Assembly: GCA_946965045.2 (NCBI GenBank)
Contig: OX337230.1
Coordinates: 1,116,001-1,180,000 of the forward strand
Source: Epithemia pelagica
Lineage: Eukaryota > Bacillariophyta > Bacillariophyceae > Surirellales > Surirellaceae
Direction: 5' to 3'
Length of the DNA stretch: 64,000 nucleotides
Shown in pieces: positions 51,849 to 62,716 of this stretch. The notes under the pieces were generated by a model. It did no database searches and had not been told where the DNA came from. It worked only from the letters and a program-made list of their open reading frames with translations. A program made the position numbers and the translations under genes. Each line of letters begins with the position of its first letter. The stretch's first letter is position 1.

Positions 51849-52453
51849 AGGGCTGGGTAAGCCGATCCATGTTCGGCTAGGTAGGCTCAGTACAAAACCT
51901 ACGTAGAGTACACAAAATCTCATAGTTGACGTCACGCCGGAAATGGTCGGAATTTCAAAAAAATGCAAAAACGCTCGACAATGATGGCGAGATCCGGTGA
52001 CGCCGTATGCATTCACCCATGCATCGCATAAACATCCAACCACCGTAAGTCCTTTGCCTTAACCTTTGAAATTGTTGTCTAAAATTACAGAAGATTTGCC
52101 AAGTTGGCTGAAAAGGTACGCTCATTTTTCTGCAGTGATGAAATCGAACGACCGCCCTAACTCACTCATTTTTCAATGCTGACTCGACCGAATTGAAAGC
52201 ATAGTCACTCTAGTAGTAAATAATCTTCTTGTCAAAGCGGTCGAGGCAAGCTCTATTATTGAGGAAGTTATGGCCATGGGGGTGATGGCTTCCACCATTG
52301 TCGAGCGATGGCTTCCAATTTGCATTGTTTCTCGTGGCAATAAGTTTTCAATTTGAGACCATCCGCCCCACTTCTTACACAGACGAAAATAGTACTACGT
52401 AGGTTAATGTGCTGAGCCTACTTAGCCGAACATGGATCGGCTTACCCAGCCCT
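51849..52453 (-). mobile_element. MITE copy 2 (605 bp, TA target duplication)
   Basis: Same terminal sequences as 35391-35984 and the same interior in reverse orientation. TA flanks it at 51847-51848 and 52454-52455. The two copies differ by scattered substitutions and small gaps, so they are not a recent product of one event. Confidence 0.9.
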
Positions 52454-52954
52454 TAGGTGGGTAGGTCTAGGTTGTCTCAATTCTTTGTCCGGCCTATCGT
52501 TTCGGTCGCATTAATCGCCGCCATAGTGTACTCGTATATCAATCTTATGACCACTGACTTCTGCCGGAAGAATCCGACACTCCATGTTGCAATAAGCAAT
52601 AGGCGAGAACCCAGTTTGTTGTCTGTCGGAGTTCCATACTTCTGGTTCTCTGCTCTGGTTTCTGCACTTCCTATCGCACGCGGATTGATATAGGGAATCG
52701 ACAACAATGATGTAATTGAGAAGCGGTATCGACTCCAGATCGCTAGGTTGCTCCTATGCCGAGCAAAACTACCGGAACACCAAATGTTTGGTTTCTGGGG
52801 CAGTCTTATTTTGTAGGAGTATTTCGTCATCTGTGGTTGTGGTGTCCATCAACAATCAACAATCTACTCGTAAGACACGAGGAAGGAGCAACGATATCCA
52901 CAAAATCATTTTTGAAATCCACTCATTCATCTACAAAGATACTCCTACGAGACA
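52454..52954. other. Promoter-side spacer
   Basis: No gene is supported. TAGGAGTA words lie near 52815 and 52940, the second just upstream of the next start codon. Confidence 0.4.
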
Positions 52955-54184
52955 ATGGATATGATGAACTCTCATGACGCAGAACCAGCAGACTATTCAG
53001 CCTACCGAGCTGCATTGGCATTGAACAATCTCTCAGTGACAATGATGCATCGCGGTTGCTTTGGTCCTGCCGTGAGCACGCTATGTGATTGTTTGACTAC
53101 AATGCAGCTTGCCTTTGTGCCCAAAGCCTATCGAAAAGCACGGCATCACAATAGCACTGTCGGGACGAATACTAGTGCCATTCTTCGTGCACGTCTCAAC
53201 CAAATTGTGGTGAATGCGTCTCGACGCTATCGCCGCACCATGAAACTACTATCGAAACGGGACGGCAATAGTCTTCAGGATACTGCAGCCTCTTTCCCAG
53301 AAGTGGTTCCATTGGACAATGATGACATTTCCGGACTTTTGTCAGTCGCTCAATACGGTCCATCCTTTAGCATGGTATCACCGATTCGGATAGTGGGAGT
53401 TTGTGACAACGCTGAAGGTGACCAGGAAACTGATGAGATCATCAAGCACTTTGGTATAATGTTGTATAATCATGGATTGGCCAGTTTCCTCGTGGCCACA
53501 ACGACAAACAAGCGATCCAGGAACCAACCGAGCCTCAAGCACAAAAAGACACAAAACAAGTATCTTCAGAGATCTCATAAATCCTTGGAAATGGCGGAAC
53601 GAACACTACTCCAAGTGTTTGCTCAAGGACATGAAAGCTATATGAATGGCCAGGGTCGTCACTGCCGTCGTCCCACAAGCCATTCTCCTCCATGCTCCAT
53701 CACGGAGGACAGTTCCGTACGGCTCCTTTTGGCCATTACATTAAATTCGCTGAGCACCACCTTATCCATGAGCGATGAATCGAACAGCGTTTCCAGGAAT
53801 GTGAAACCCAACGAACCACAAGAGACGCAACGATGTACTACTACTACTACCTTGTCGTCGTCCTTGTGCTTGCAGGCCAAGGAACGAGCATCGGCTTTTA
53901 CACGAAATGTGATGCCGCCATCCCGGCTGCATAGCCATACAATTACAATAGCGCGACTGCGTGCTGATGCATGTGCCTGCTCGCACAACGGACAAATTAT
54001 GGCAGCCAGAAGAAGACTTAAGGGAATCTATAGTATATCCTTAGTTATCTACTTAGTGTACCTTTCTCCTGTGCACGTGCGTGTCTCGTGTTTCGAACTC
54101 GGAAGCACAGGGAATTGGCGACATATCTTCTTCGCCCATTCACTTTCAGTTTCCGAAGTCCCCAAGATGCCTGGCGATGACTGA
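52955..54184 (+). CDS. Hypothetical protein with TPR-like start
   Basis: The protein has 409 aa. The N-terminal helix pair A-A-L-A-L-N-N-L-S-V-T-M-M-H-R-G ... A-V-S-T-L-C-D-C-L-T-T-M resembles a tetratricopeptide unit. A basic region (R-R-Y-R-R-T-M-K-L-L) and a middle block with F-G-I-M-L-Y-N-H-G-L-A follow. Near 240, E-M-A-E-R-T-L-L-Q-V-F recalls another helix pair. The end after about residue 360 (hydrophobic Y-S-I-S-L-V-I-Y-L-V-Y) does not fit the rest and may be intron read-through. An alternative splice from GTATAT near 54032 to TTACAG near 54219 would replace it. Function unknown; no signal peptide. Confidence 0.6.
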   Translation: MDMMNSHDAEPADYSAYRAALALNNLSVTMMHRGCFGPAVSTLCDCLTTMQLAFVPKAYRKARHHNSTVGTNTSAILRARLNQIVVNASRRYRRTMKLLSKRDGNSLQDTAASFPEVVPLDNDDISGLLSVAQYGPSFSMVSPIRIVGVCDNAEGDQETDEIIKHFGIMLYNHGLASFLVATTTNKRSRNQPSLKHKKTQNKYLQRSHKSLEMAERTLLQVFAQGHESYMNGQGRHCRRPTSHSPPCSITEDSSVRLLLAITLNSLSTTLSMSDESNSVSRNVKPNEPQETQRCTTTTTLSSSLCLQAKERASAFTRNVMPPSRLHSHTITIARLRADACACSHNGQIMAARRRLKGIYSISLVIYLVYLSPVHVRVSCFELGSTGNWRHIFFAHSLSVSEVPKMPGDD

Positions 54185-54359
54185 CTGAACGGTCTGTCTT
54201 GTCTTTGTTGCATTACAGGTAGCCTTTGCATCATTGTCAACACGCTTGTTGTTGTAAGTCTGAGCGTGTGACCCGTAATTTCTATTCCGGGGCAACGCAC
54301 TCTTTTCTTTTCATCAAACTAGAACGAGCAACCCAGGCAGGAGGAAAGCAACAAGGACG

Positions 54360-55999
54360 ATGAACAGTATTCCGTCTCAGCATAACCATCAACAAACTTG
54401 TCGAGTAACGTCTCTCCATCAGTTATCCAATGCATTCTTGGTCGTATTGCTGGTGTCTACGTTGCCATTCTTATGCGAAGCCACAATCACTACTTATTCG
54501 TATGCTGGATTGAGCTGTCGTGAGAAACATTGGACCGTCTCCAATGTAATAATTCAATGTTACTCTTCTTCTCCAAATCCCAACTTTTCCTACGTGAAAC
54601 ATTACAGCAGCAACAACGACAAGGTCACTTGTAAACCAGGCGATACCATGTCCATTACGGGCGATTTGTACATCAAAAAGTCTACTCCAGCCACGTACTC
54701 TGTGGAAATTGATGTCTGCACTCACCGTTCCGCGTCATGGTGGAATAAATGGCTCTTGTGTTTCTCCCAAGAAATCTTCCCAAGTAGCGATCCCGATGCA
54801 TCCAATCAAGCCTATGGTAAGAACTACGTTTCGAACAATAATAACGAGGCACAAGAAATGCAAGATGAGAACGTCAATGACGTCCAAGGAGAAGAAGCAG
54901 GAGACCAGACACAACAATGGAACCAACAACAACAACAAGAAACTACCTCTACAGAGACTGTAAGCGAGTCGCCAAAGTATCTAAATGTTTGTCAGAACGC
55001 TACACTCCAATCCACGCAAAAACAAAGTAGCAGCAGCAGCAACAAGTAAGTATCAGACAGAACGGGGACGCCTGAGAGCGCCAAACGTCAGAAATGGGTG
55101 TACCTATAAGACGGAAGGGAGCTCGTCCCACAACCACTGCTATGACAAAGATCAGGCTATACTCACTATCATTGCTCTCATTGGGTTCGTTCTTCTGTTG
55201 CATATTTTGTTGTAAATAGAGCTTGTGGTGGTACTGGAACATATACGTTTTCCATTGCGGAGACATTACCTGGAAGCGACTGGCATATGGGAAGATCAAG
55301 TAAGTGCAACAAGAACTAGCACATGCCTGTCTGTGAGCTTGTTTCGGTTTTTGTCTGATGATTATTTCAACACCCAATTTCCATATTTTGGTATCTGGAA
55401 CTTCTTTTTGTTGCTTTCGTCATGTCGATGATTCTCCACTGTAAACGTCAGTGCAATTTTACTGGGAACACGAATATTCGGTGTTTATTGACGCCATCCT
55501 TACAGATAAAACTCATTCTTCTGCCAGGACCTACGAGCGCTGCACTTTGGAACTTCATGCATCGACATCCTCCTCATCGTCGTCGACATCGTCGTCGACA
55601 TCGTCGTCGACATCGTCGTCTTCGTTATCGTCTTCGGCTTCCTCAATCGTGGTGACGTGGTCGATGGTCGGTGGAGTGGCCTTTGTGGCATTGCTCATTG
55701 CCAATGTGTCTCTCCTGTTTGGTAATGTATCATCATCTTCTCAATCGTCGTCAGCTGGAACAGCAAGACCTCGTCGAAGAATAGTACGCCAGCGTCCTCC
55801 TCCTGAACCAATTCCCGACGAAGACGAGACATCGTCTGCCTTTCCCTGGTCCAGTCCATCCCCGTTACAAAACCATGGATCCAACCGCCGTGCGGTTTTC
55901 ATGGCAGCCGTCTACCGCAGCAAACCAGCATCGGCACCTGCAACAGCACCCACAGGCACGTCCTTTGTCGAACTTACGGATCGGGGAATGGCAGTCTAA
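54360..55999 (+). CDS. FVELTDR-family type I membrane protein 3, three exons
   Basis: Exons are 54360-55045, 55220-55299 and 55452-55999 (437 aa). Phases are 2 and 1; both donors are GTAAGT. The signal core is A-F-L-V-V-L-L-V-S-T-L-P-F-L-C-E-A. The ectodomain has L-S-C, H-W-T-V-S-N-V, C-K-P-G-D-T-M-S-I-T-G and T-P-A-T-Y-S-V-E-I-D-V-C. A long Asn/Gln/Glu-rich insert near the end of exon 1 is unlike most relatives. Exon 2 has A-C-G-G-T-G-T-Y, exon 3 Y-S-V-F-I-D-A-I-L-T-D and Y-E-R-C. A Ser stalk encoded by TCG repeats precedes the helix S-I-V-V-T-W-S-M-V-G-G-V-A-F-V-A-L-L-I. The tail is longer than usual and ends S-F-V-E-L-T-D-R-G-M-A-V. Confidence 0.8.
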
Positions 56000-56802
56000 C
56001 ATATAGCCCACAGACTGTCAAGAACCCGCAACCACCTATATGAAGAATTGAAGATTTGCTTCAAACGAACGGCCTGTAGGTTATGTTCCCATAAAAATGT
56101 GAATCCTCACTGTCAAGGAGAGTCTACGAAAATCATGCGTTCAAGAATGAAGAAGAAAGCAGGGGAATCATTCACTTTCATGCTTCTCCAAGAGGACAGA
56201 AAGGTAAAGAACAACAAGCGGAGAAGATATCGGTTTTAGAGCAACTCAAAGCAAAATATCGTCATCTACAGAATCCGCCTCGAAAGAGGCTTTGAATGCA
56301 ATTAGTTATGTGTAGGAGTAAATGTATCTTTGTACAACTACTTACTACTCCTAGGTAGTTTCTCCTCGCTTGCCTTTTTAGCAGTAGTCGTATATTCCTC
56401 TAGCTAGCTGCAAATCCTAGAGCTCTATATTCCAATTCTCCGACTGCGACTGGAATCACGAAGATTCGTATTCTTGAGTAATTACACTTAACCCACGTGT
56501 CTCAATCGGGTCAGCGAGCTTTTTCAGCAATAGATACGAAACACACGCTTGTCGGTGCGCCGTATGTCCCATTTCCCACATACCCTCACATATTGTAAAA
56601 GGGCGTTGGAATCCTTGATCTGTAAATACGCCTCTCTAGAGACGTTCTTCGCCACGATACAGACTTCAACGGAAACTCCAACAGACGCAAAGTTCTGTTG
56701 AGTACTGTCGCTACAAACTGGACAAGCAAAAGCGTTTCGTTGACTTCATTCGGCGTATCCTCATATCGATATTATCTTCCTTCAATCCGTCAAACCCAAG
56801 CA
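56000..56802. other. Spacer between family members 3 and 4
   Basis: No supported gene. TAGGAGTA/TACTCCTA words lie at 56313-56352. The frame of member 4 is open back to 56698 without an ATG. Confidence 0.4.
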
Positions 56803-58285
56803 ATGCCATCAAGCGTCTCCTGCACTATCCATGCCGCATTGGTATTCTTAGCTCTCTGGTTGACATGGCCATCTTGTCATGCGACCACGTTTTACTATCA
56901 TAAAATGACTTGTTATCATGGCAAATATGAATTTGCGCTGCAAAAGGCTGAATTGTGCAGTACAACTTTACAACAACATGAAGAACAACAACAACAACAA
57001 TCGTCGTGGTTCCAATCTAAGTGGGAACAACTTACCCAAGTCACTAGTCAGGACCAAGAAAGCAGTGATGGTGGTGATAGTAGCAGTGGTAATGGTGTCT
57101 TGTCTTGGTTTCAAACACAATGGTCCAACGTGAAAGAAAACTTTCAGCAACAAGAACAACAGCAACAACAGCAAATGGGAGACTCGTGGGAAGATGGAGA
57201 ACAAGATACTGAACAGCAAGCCTCTGAAAATCAACAGCAATCGCAACTAACACAAGTTTGTTCCAATGATGGAGACATTTTTGCCTTGGGGGGGATCTTG
57301 ACCTCATCTCAAGTACTTTTCCCCCACTTCTATGAAGTGAAAGCTCGACTTTGTCACTATCATTTCAATGGTACAAGCTTGGGTTGTAAATTTGAAAAAA
57401 CCATTGAAAGCGGCGAATTGAGCTCCTTCACGCGTTATGGAGAAGTCTGTGGTCAGATTTTTGCCCAACACAAGTACGTAAATCATTCGCGCTTGGTGTT
57501 GTTACATGTTCATCGTCATGTGGATTGCTCCCGTTCTCATTTTTATTTCCATTTTTTCTCCCTCTTCCCTCGATATCGTAATGATCGAGTAGCAGCTATT
57601 TCGTTTGTCCCAGCGCTGGAGTCTACCCCTTCTATTACGAACAATACCTGGATAGTGACAGTGTCTCACATCTAACAAACACCGGTAAGCCATCACAGTT
57701 ATTGTGTCTATTGGCCGACAAAAAGCGGGCGGCTATCCTTCTATTTTTCCGGCTTGTTTCTCAAATATGGTTTTATGTTTTTTCCCTGTCGCTTCTGTCG
57801 TCACTGATATTAAAGTGTTTGAGTTCTTCCATTTAAACTATACGGTATATCTTGAACTTTTGGTCACCGACATAAGCAACAACACCGTGTATGAACAATG
57901 TGATCTAGAATTCACGGCCCAGCCCGAGTCCACCACAAGCTTTGCCGACGAGCAAGCCTCACAAGAGTATACCATGGCCATGGCGGCAGCTGCATTCCTA
58001 ATTGTGGCCTTGGTTCGACGAAGTAGGCACTGTCGCAGCGACCGACCGCGACACTTGCAAGCCAAGCGCCCCGAGGGGGAACAAGACGAGCAATTGGACG
58101 TATCCTCTACACGGGAATCGAATAGCATCGATCACTGGGACAGTTACACCAACAGTTTGGACCATGATGAATCGTACTCGACGAGTCCAACCCTGCATTC
58201 GTCTCAGACTCACAATGGGTTTGTGGAACTGACGGATCGGGTTACAACCGACCGAAGAATGAGGGGATCACAGCACGTCGTCTAA
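56803..58285 (+). CDS. FVELTDR-family type I membrane protein 4, three exons
   Basis: Exons are 56803-57473, 57614-57684 and 57816-58285 (403 aa). Phases are 2 and 1; the first donor is GTACGT, the second GTAAGC. The signal is A-A-L-V-F-L-A-L-W-L-T-W-P-S-C-H-A, followed by T-T-F-Y-Y-H-K-M-T-C. A Gln/Ser/Trp-rich insert of about 110 residues splits the first half of the ectodomain. Then come V-C-S-N-D-G-D-I-F, F-P-H-F-Y-E-V-K-A-R-L-C and L-G-C. Exon 2 (71 nt) is the shortest and lacks the C-G pair. Exon 3 has Y-T-V-Y-L-E-L-L-V-T-D and Y-E-Q-C-D-L-E-F-T-A. The helix is A-M-A-A-A-A-F-L-I-V-A-L-V, then R-R-S-R. The tail holds G-F-V-E-L-T-D-R-V and ends S-Q-H-V-V. Confidence 0.8.
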
Positions 58286-58987
58286 GCCCTTGATCGAGGA
58301 AGGGACTTCTCGTCATTCCAAAGAACGACCGACATTCCACATTAGTGGGCAAAGTACATACGTCTGCATTCCAGTTACACATTGACACATAATACGTTTT
58401 TAGTTTTTAGTCCCAACCGGTTAAGTCATCAACAGTTTGATTGTTTCATCTTGAAATTCATTCCTTTCGCTCCAGTTTACTTCTAGCCAGTGTCAAAAAC
58501 TGTTCTTCTCAACTTGATCCAGACAGCTTGTACGCAGTCGCTTTGCGACTGAGACGACTGTCCTGGTGCGACTGACCTTTTCCCTTTCCACCACGGCAGA
58601 CGGCCGGCGTAACAAGCCGCCGCGCGATCGGCAAAGTTTTTTCTCTCGTTCAAAATGTGTGATTCTTCTCGAAGGCACAACAAGGGAGATGAGTATGAGT
58701 CCGCTTCGGGCAGAAAGAGGGAGACTTTGTCCATGTGTTTGGTATGGTCCGTCCCTCCACGAAAGAGACGTTGAGTGGTTGTTCGATTCGGACGAATCCA
58801 CGCCCTCCCAACACGGGCGTTGGGTTTGTGTTGGATGAATTTTTGCACGATACATGCCGCCGACAACATATGTGTTCGTCGCGATGTCCACGATGGTTCG
58901 TTGCCGTGTCGACCACAAATCGCCACAAATTGGTACCATCACCACATCTGAACGTGAACGTGTCGGTCCGACCACTCGAGTACCACG
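58286..58987. other. Spacer between family members 4 and 5
   Basis: No supported gene. Minus-strand ORFs of up to 171 codons extend into the next gene and show no family features. Confidence 0.4.
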
Positions 58988-59929
58988 ATGACAATGACTC
59001 TGTTCCATCTACACCATGCACGACAATTGTTTTTCGTGGCGATCTTGTTCTGTGGATCGGTTTGCCATGTCACTGGTACCAGCTCGTCGTCGTCCACCTC
59101 CTTTGAGTATATGACGAGTTATTGCATGAAGAATCATTGGACCCTTTCCAATGTGGACGTTGAGTGCCATTCGGATGGCCAAGACGACGAGACTGCGTCT
59201 TTCCCCGGTGATACGCTGCATGTTACGGCAAATGTGGCAGTGCACGCGGCGTTGCCATCGTCCTATTCAATCCAATTGCAAATGTGCAAACAAAATTGGA
59301 TTTTTGCCAGCAGTTGGTCGTGCATGGCCATCACTCAGCAGGCTTTGGAGGATGTGGATTTTTGTGACGAGGAATACCTTGTAGCCACAAACGAGTACGT
59401 TGTGGAGAAAAAAGGCTTCTCTTTGTATTGTTCATATTTTGTTTCTCACCATCATCATGTTTGCTTGCCATGGTTTTCGATTCCTCCCGCTGTGTAGCTC
59501 TACCACATGTGGAACTCGTGGGAACTATACGTTGGACATGGAAGTGCCCTTTCCGGGAGAAGCCAATTTCACGAACGGCAATGGTACGTTCGATGGTCGT
59601 TGGAACAATGAGACTCGTCTACCTCGATTCTGATGCGTTTGCGTTCGTTGCGGAATATAGGCAGCCCTCTCTACCTACAAGCAATTCTCCTGTATACAGG
59701 AACCGGGACGGGAGTTTACGAAAAGTGTTTGATGGAATTTGCCGCCCAACATTCTCAGAGTGTGGCGTATGCCTGGGTCGGCATGGTCGCACTGCTCGTG
59801 GTGGGGGCCGCAGCCTGGCGCAAACGCAAACGACATGTCCTCTTACAACTGGACAATGTCGACTTGCAGGAAGCCCTCGCTGCTGTAGAGGCCGACCAAG
59901 GGCATGCGACGGAGCTACCCGTGGTGTAG
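58988..59929 (+). CDS. Type I membrane protein 5 of the cluster; FVELTDR motif missing, three exons
   Basis: Exons are 58988-59394, 59498-59583 and 59661-59929 (253 aa). Phases are 2 and 1; both donors are GTACGT. The signal is L-F-F-V-A-I-L-F-C-G-S-V-C-H-V-T-G. The ectodomain has S-Y-C, H-W-T-L-S-N-V-D-V-E-C, P-G-D-T-L-H-V-T-A and L-P-S-S-Y-S-I-Q-L-Q-M-C. Exon 2 has T-C-G-T-R-G-N-Y-T-L and exon 3 Y-L-Q-A-I-L, then Y-E-K-C-L-M-E-F-A-A. The helix Y-A-W-V-G-M-V-A-L-L-V-V-G-A-A-A-W is followed by R-K-R-K-R. The short tail lacks F-V-E-L-T-D-R but still ends E-L-P-V-V. It is the natural exception for testing what the motif does. Confidence 0.8.
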
Positions 59930-60890
59930 GGTTCGTCGATGGTCGGGACCAGTTTCCCGAAACTCGTCCTCCTATACTGCATCGATGAGAGAAGGACACG
60001 ATAGTAGAAACGGCACGAGATGAAAACTATAGAAAAACGCAGATGGTGGCTCGAACCAGGGACGTTTGAATCCTAGGATATCGTTTTGTCTTGTAGTGTG
60101 GTTATTCCGACCTACGAAAGCACCTTGGTTCGTTCGATATCGTTTTGTCTTTGAGTGTGGTTATTCCGACCTACGAAAGCACCTTGGTTCTTTGCGAACG
60201 GGGGGTTCATCCATATTGTAAAGATGCCATTTGCATGAACGAACAGTCGGTAGGCGTAATCGTTGGGTGTAAATCCCGTACGCTTTCACGGGCCCAATGT
60301 GATCAATGCAGATGTAGAGGATATAAAGTCGACCTAGGTAGGTAGACAATAGACGTCAACCACTCACCAAGGACCATCACAACCGACGATGGGGGATTCG
60401 GGGAGAGTTCTCTCTCCAACTTCCAATTCCAACGGCTTCCTTCTATAACAGGAAGTTATGCTGGCGCGACAGCGATATATGTATATGTGATATGTGTTAT
60501 GCGTTGCGCATGCGCCCTGATGTGGCAATTGTACATCTAAGGATACCTAGGAGACTCGCACGCTCCTTTCTTTCACCAGATTCTTCTCAACGGTCCATTG
60601 TGAGTTGTGAATCTTGGTGGTGGATAGACATTACACTATTGTACTCGTATTACAGATATTTGCACAATTTAAGCAGCAAACATGCGCTGAGTAATGGCAA
60701 TCCGTTGGGAGGATCATGTCCGCGCACGTCGGAGTCTTCATCGGCCAGCAGCGCTCACAATTTTTACGTGGATCCAACGACTGAACGAGCTGAATTTTGT
60801 CCCCTTCTCTCGCTCTCCCTCGTCAATCCTCTCTCTCGGTGTCGATTCAGCACTCTCAGCCCATTCTTAGCCACGACAACGATTACAGCC
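59930..60890. other. Spacer between family members 5 and 6
   Basis: It contains a 55-bp direct repeat (listed). The frame of member 6 is open back to an ATG at 60492, but that extension would bury the signal peptide, so it is treated as untranslated. No other gene. Confidence 0.45.
60077..60190 (+). repeat. 55-bp direct repeat, two copies
   Basis: 60077-60131 and 60136-60190 are nearly identical (GATATCGTTTTGTCTT..., ...CACCTTGGTTC), with a 59-bp period. No gene covers them. Confidence 0.85.
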
Positions 60891-61944
60891 ATGCGTCCGA
60901 CCTCCTCTTCTCCTTCTACTAATCAAGGGTGTTTCACCGTACGGATGGTGACCGTTCTGGCAACGTTGTTGTCCATGGCGTCCTCGGTTCAAGCAAACAA
61001 CGTGGTGTATTCGTTTGCAAACCAAGCGAGTGCTAAACGGAACTCGATCACCAATGCCGTGGTGACCTGCAAATTCTCAAACTCCGAAACCTCTACCTAT
61101 ACGCAAAATTGTGTCGAAGGACAAGAACTCACTATTACGGCAGATATGTATTGGTACAATACCTTACCCGCTCCAACCACTGGCAGTGACGGTTCCACAA
61201 CCTACAAAATGCAAATGAAAATGTGCGAGTATGGCGGCAACCAATGCAATACAATCGAATTTGATGACGATCTTTGTGCTGGGGGTTATGAAGTGACGCT
61301 CACCCCTGCCGTGTACGTTGATCAAATGCGTGTTTTCAAATACTCGTGAACATATCTCACTGTTTTATTTCTTGCTTAACTTGTAATCCAGGTCCGGAAC
61401 ATGCGGAGCAGCAGGTTATTATTATCTGTCCATCGCAACAACTTTTGTGAACTCGGCGAACACTTGGGTTGACTACAGTAAGTACGAAACCCAGTATCTT
61501 CGGCTTCACTGCTTCGTGCTACGTACCTGAGTGCACGAACAACGTTGTCCTTCGTCTTTTTGGTGGACGTTGCTCTCCGATTGCTGACTTGGTCTTTTCT
61601 CCCCATTTGATGATTTGTTAGACGCTCGCATGAACTTGGATTTTATTATTTTGGCCGAAACTTGCCCGTCCTCGGGTGCGGAATGTACACAGTACACGGT
61701 TGAAGAATTGGACTTTCCCTTCACCACTGTCACCTGGGACGGGAATACTTCTTACCAAAGCACCGCCACGAGTTACGCCGGTTCCTTTGCCGCCGCCCTC
61801 GTTTTGGCATTGGCCGGTGGCGGTGCCGTCATTCGACGACGACGTCTTCTCCAGCAAGAGCAGCAAGATGAACCCGCTGAGGAGACTACTTCCAGTACCT
61901 TTGTCGAACTTGCCGACCGACCTGATCATTCCGCTGTTGTGTAA
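60891..61944 (+). CDS. FVELTDR-family type I membrane protein 6, three exons
   Basis: Exons are 60891-61312, 61392-61477 and 61622-61944 (276 aa). Phases are 2 and 1, with donors GTACGT and GTAAGT. The signal is M-V-T-V-L-A-T-L-L-S-M-A-S-S-V-Q-A. The ectodomain has N-A-V-V-T-C, C-V-E-G-Q-E-L-T-I-T-A and Y-K-M-Q-M-K-M-C, then D-D-D-L-C. Exon 2 has T-C-G-A-A-G-Y-Y and exon 3 M-N-L-D-F-I-I-L-A-E-T-C. A helix rich in Ala and Gly (F-A-A-A-L-V-L-A-L-A-G-G-G-A-V-I) precedes R-R-R-R. The tail has T-F-V-E-L-A-D-R-P and ends H-S-A-V-V. T to A at the fifth motif position is its only deviation. Confidence 0.82.
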
Positions 61945-62716
61945 CCAAGACTTGACAGCATACAAGTTTCTCCAACTATACTGCCCCTTCGTCGCCTCAC
62001 CTCTCAAGCCATTCACACTCCGTGTTATTCCACTCGTCACAATATCCTATTTTTAGTCTGTTGATGGAGGCTTCATCTGTAAAAATGTCCATTAACTAAA
62101 TTAAGAAATGTCCTCCTATATTCTAGACATGAGATATAACTACTCCTACCATCCCATCGCCAATAGTTGAAGGGCTAGAACAAGGGCAATTTCCGCTGTC
62201 AAAGTTGCTCATGACGGAGATCATGAACCGCTGCGTGGTTCGCAAAGGCATCAACACCACCAGTGATGCACAATCCTCATTCTTCATCATCGACATCGAC
62301 TGAGAGAGTCTTGGGGTAAGAACCGCGACCGCGACCGTTCAACCGACAGTTTGGGGGATCAGCGGATGGATCAACGGACGGAATATCTCATGGATTTAGA
62401 ACTTTTAGACATGAACGAATCTCAATGCAACCGTTGGAAGTACTTCGATGCCATGTTAGACATCCGTTCAACGCTTCCTTTGGCGGAATCATGTCCTCCT
62501 CATTTGGAGACGAACGCCGTAAGTATATCAATCTGCTTGGCACAACCCAAAGCACGACTGCGATTTGTCCAAAGAAGCACTGTGTATAGATACTGTTGAT
62601 CCGTCGTTGGAAGAATCCGGGAACAAATAATCACATCAACACCTCCAAGCGAAGCTCAAATACTGGAACAAATCTCATCAACATTACCAAAATCATCAGG
62701 ACCGAACTGACTGACG
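61945..62716. other. Spacer between family members 6 and 7
   Basis: No gene is supported. One TACTCCTACC word lies near 62141. Confidence 0.4.

Noticed and set aside
58493-59008. 171-codon minus-strand ORF
   Set aside because: It overlaps the start of membrane-protein gene 5, whose spliced structure matches six relatives.
60040-60085. A tRNA T-arm-like word (GGTTCGAGCC on the minus strand)
   Set aside because: The arms do not pair over five base pairs and no matching acceptor or anticodon stem is visible nearby.
60492-60890. N-terminal extension of membrane protein 6 to an upstream ATG
   Set aside because: It would bury the signal peptide by 133 residues; all relatives start just before the hydrophobic segment.
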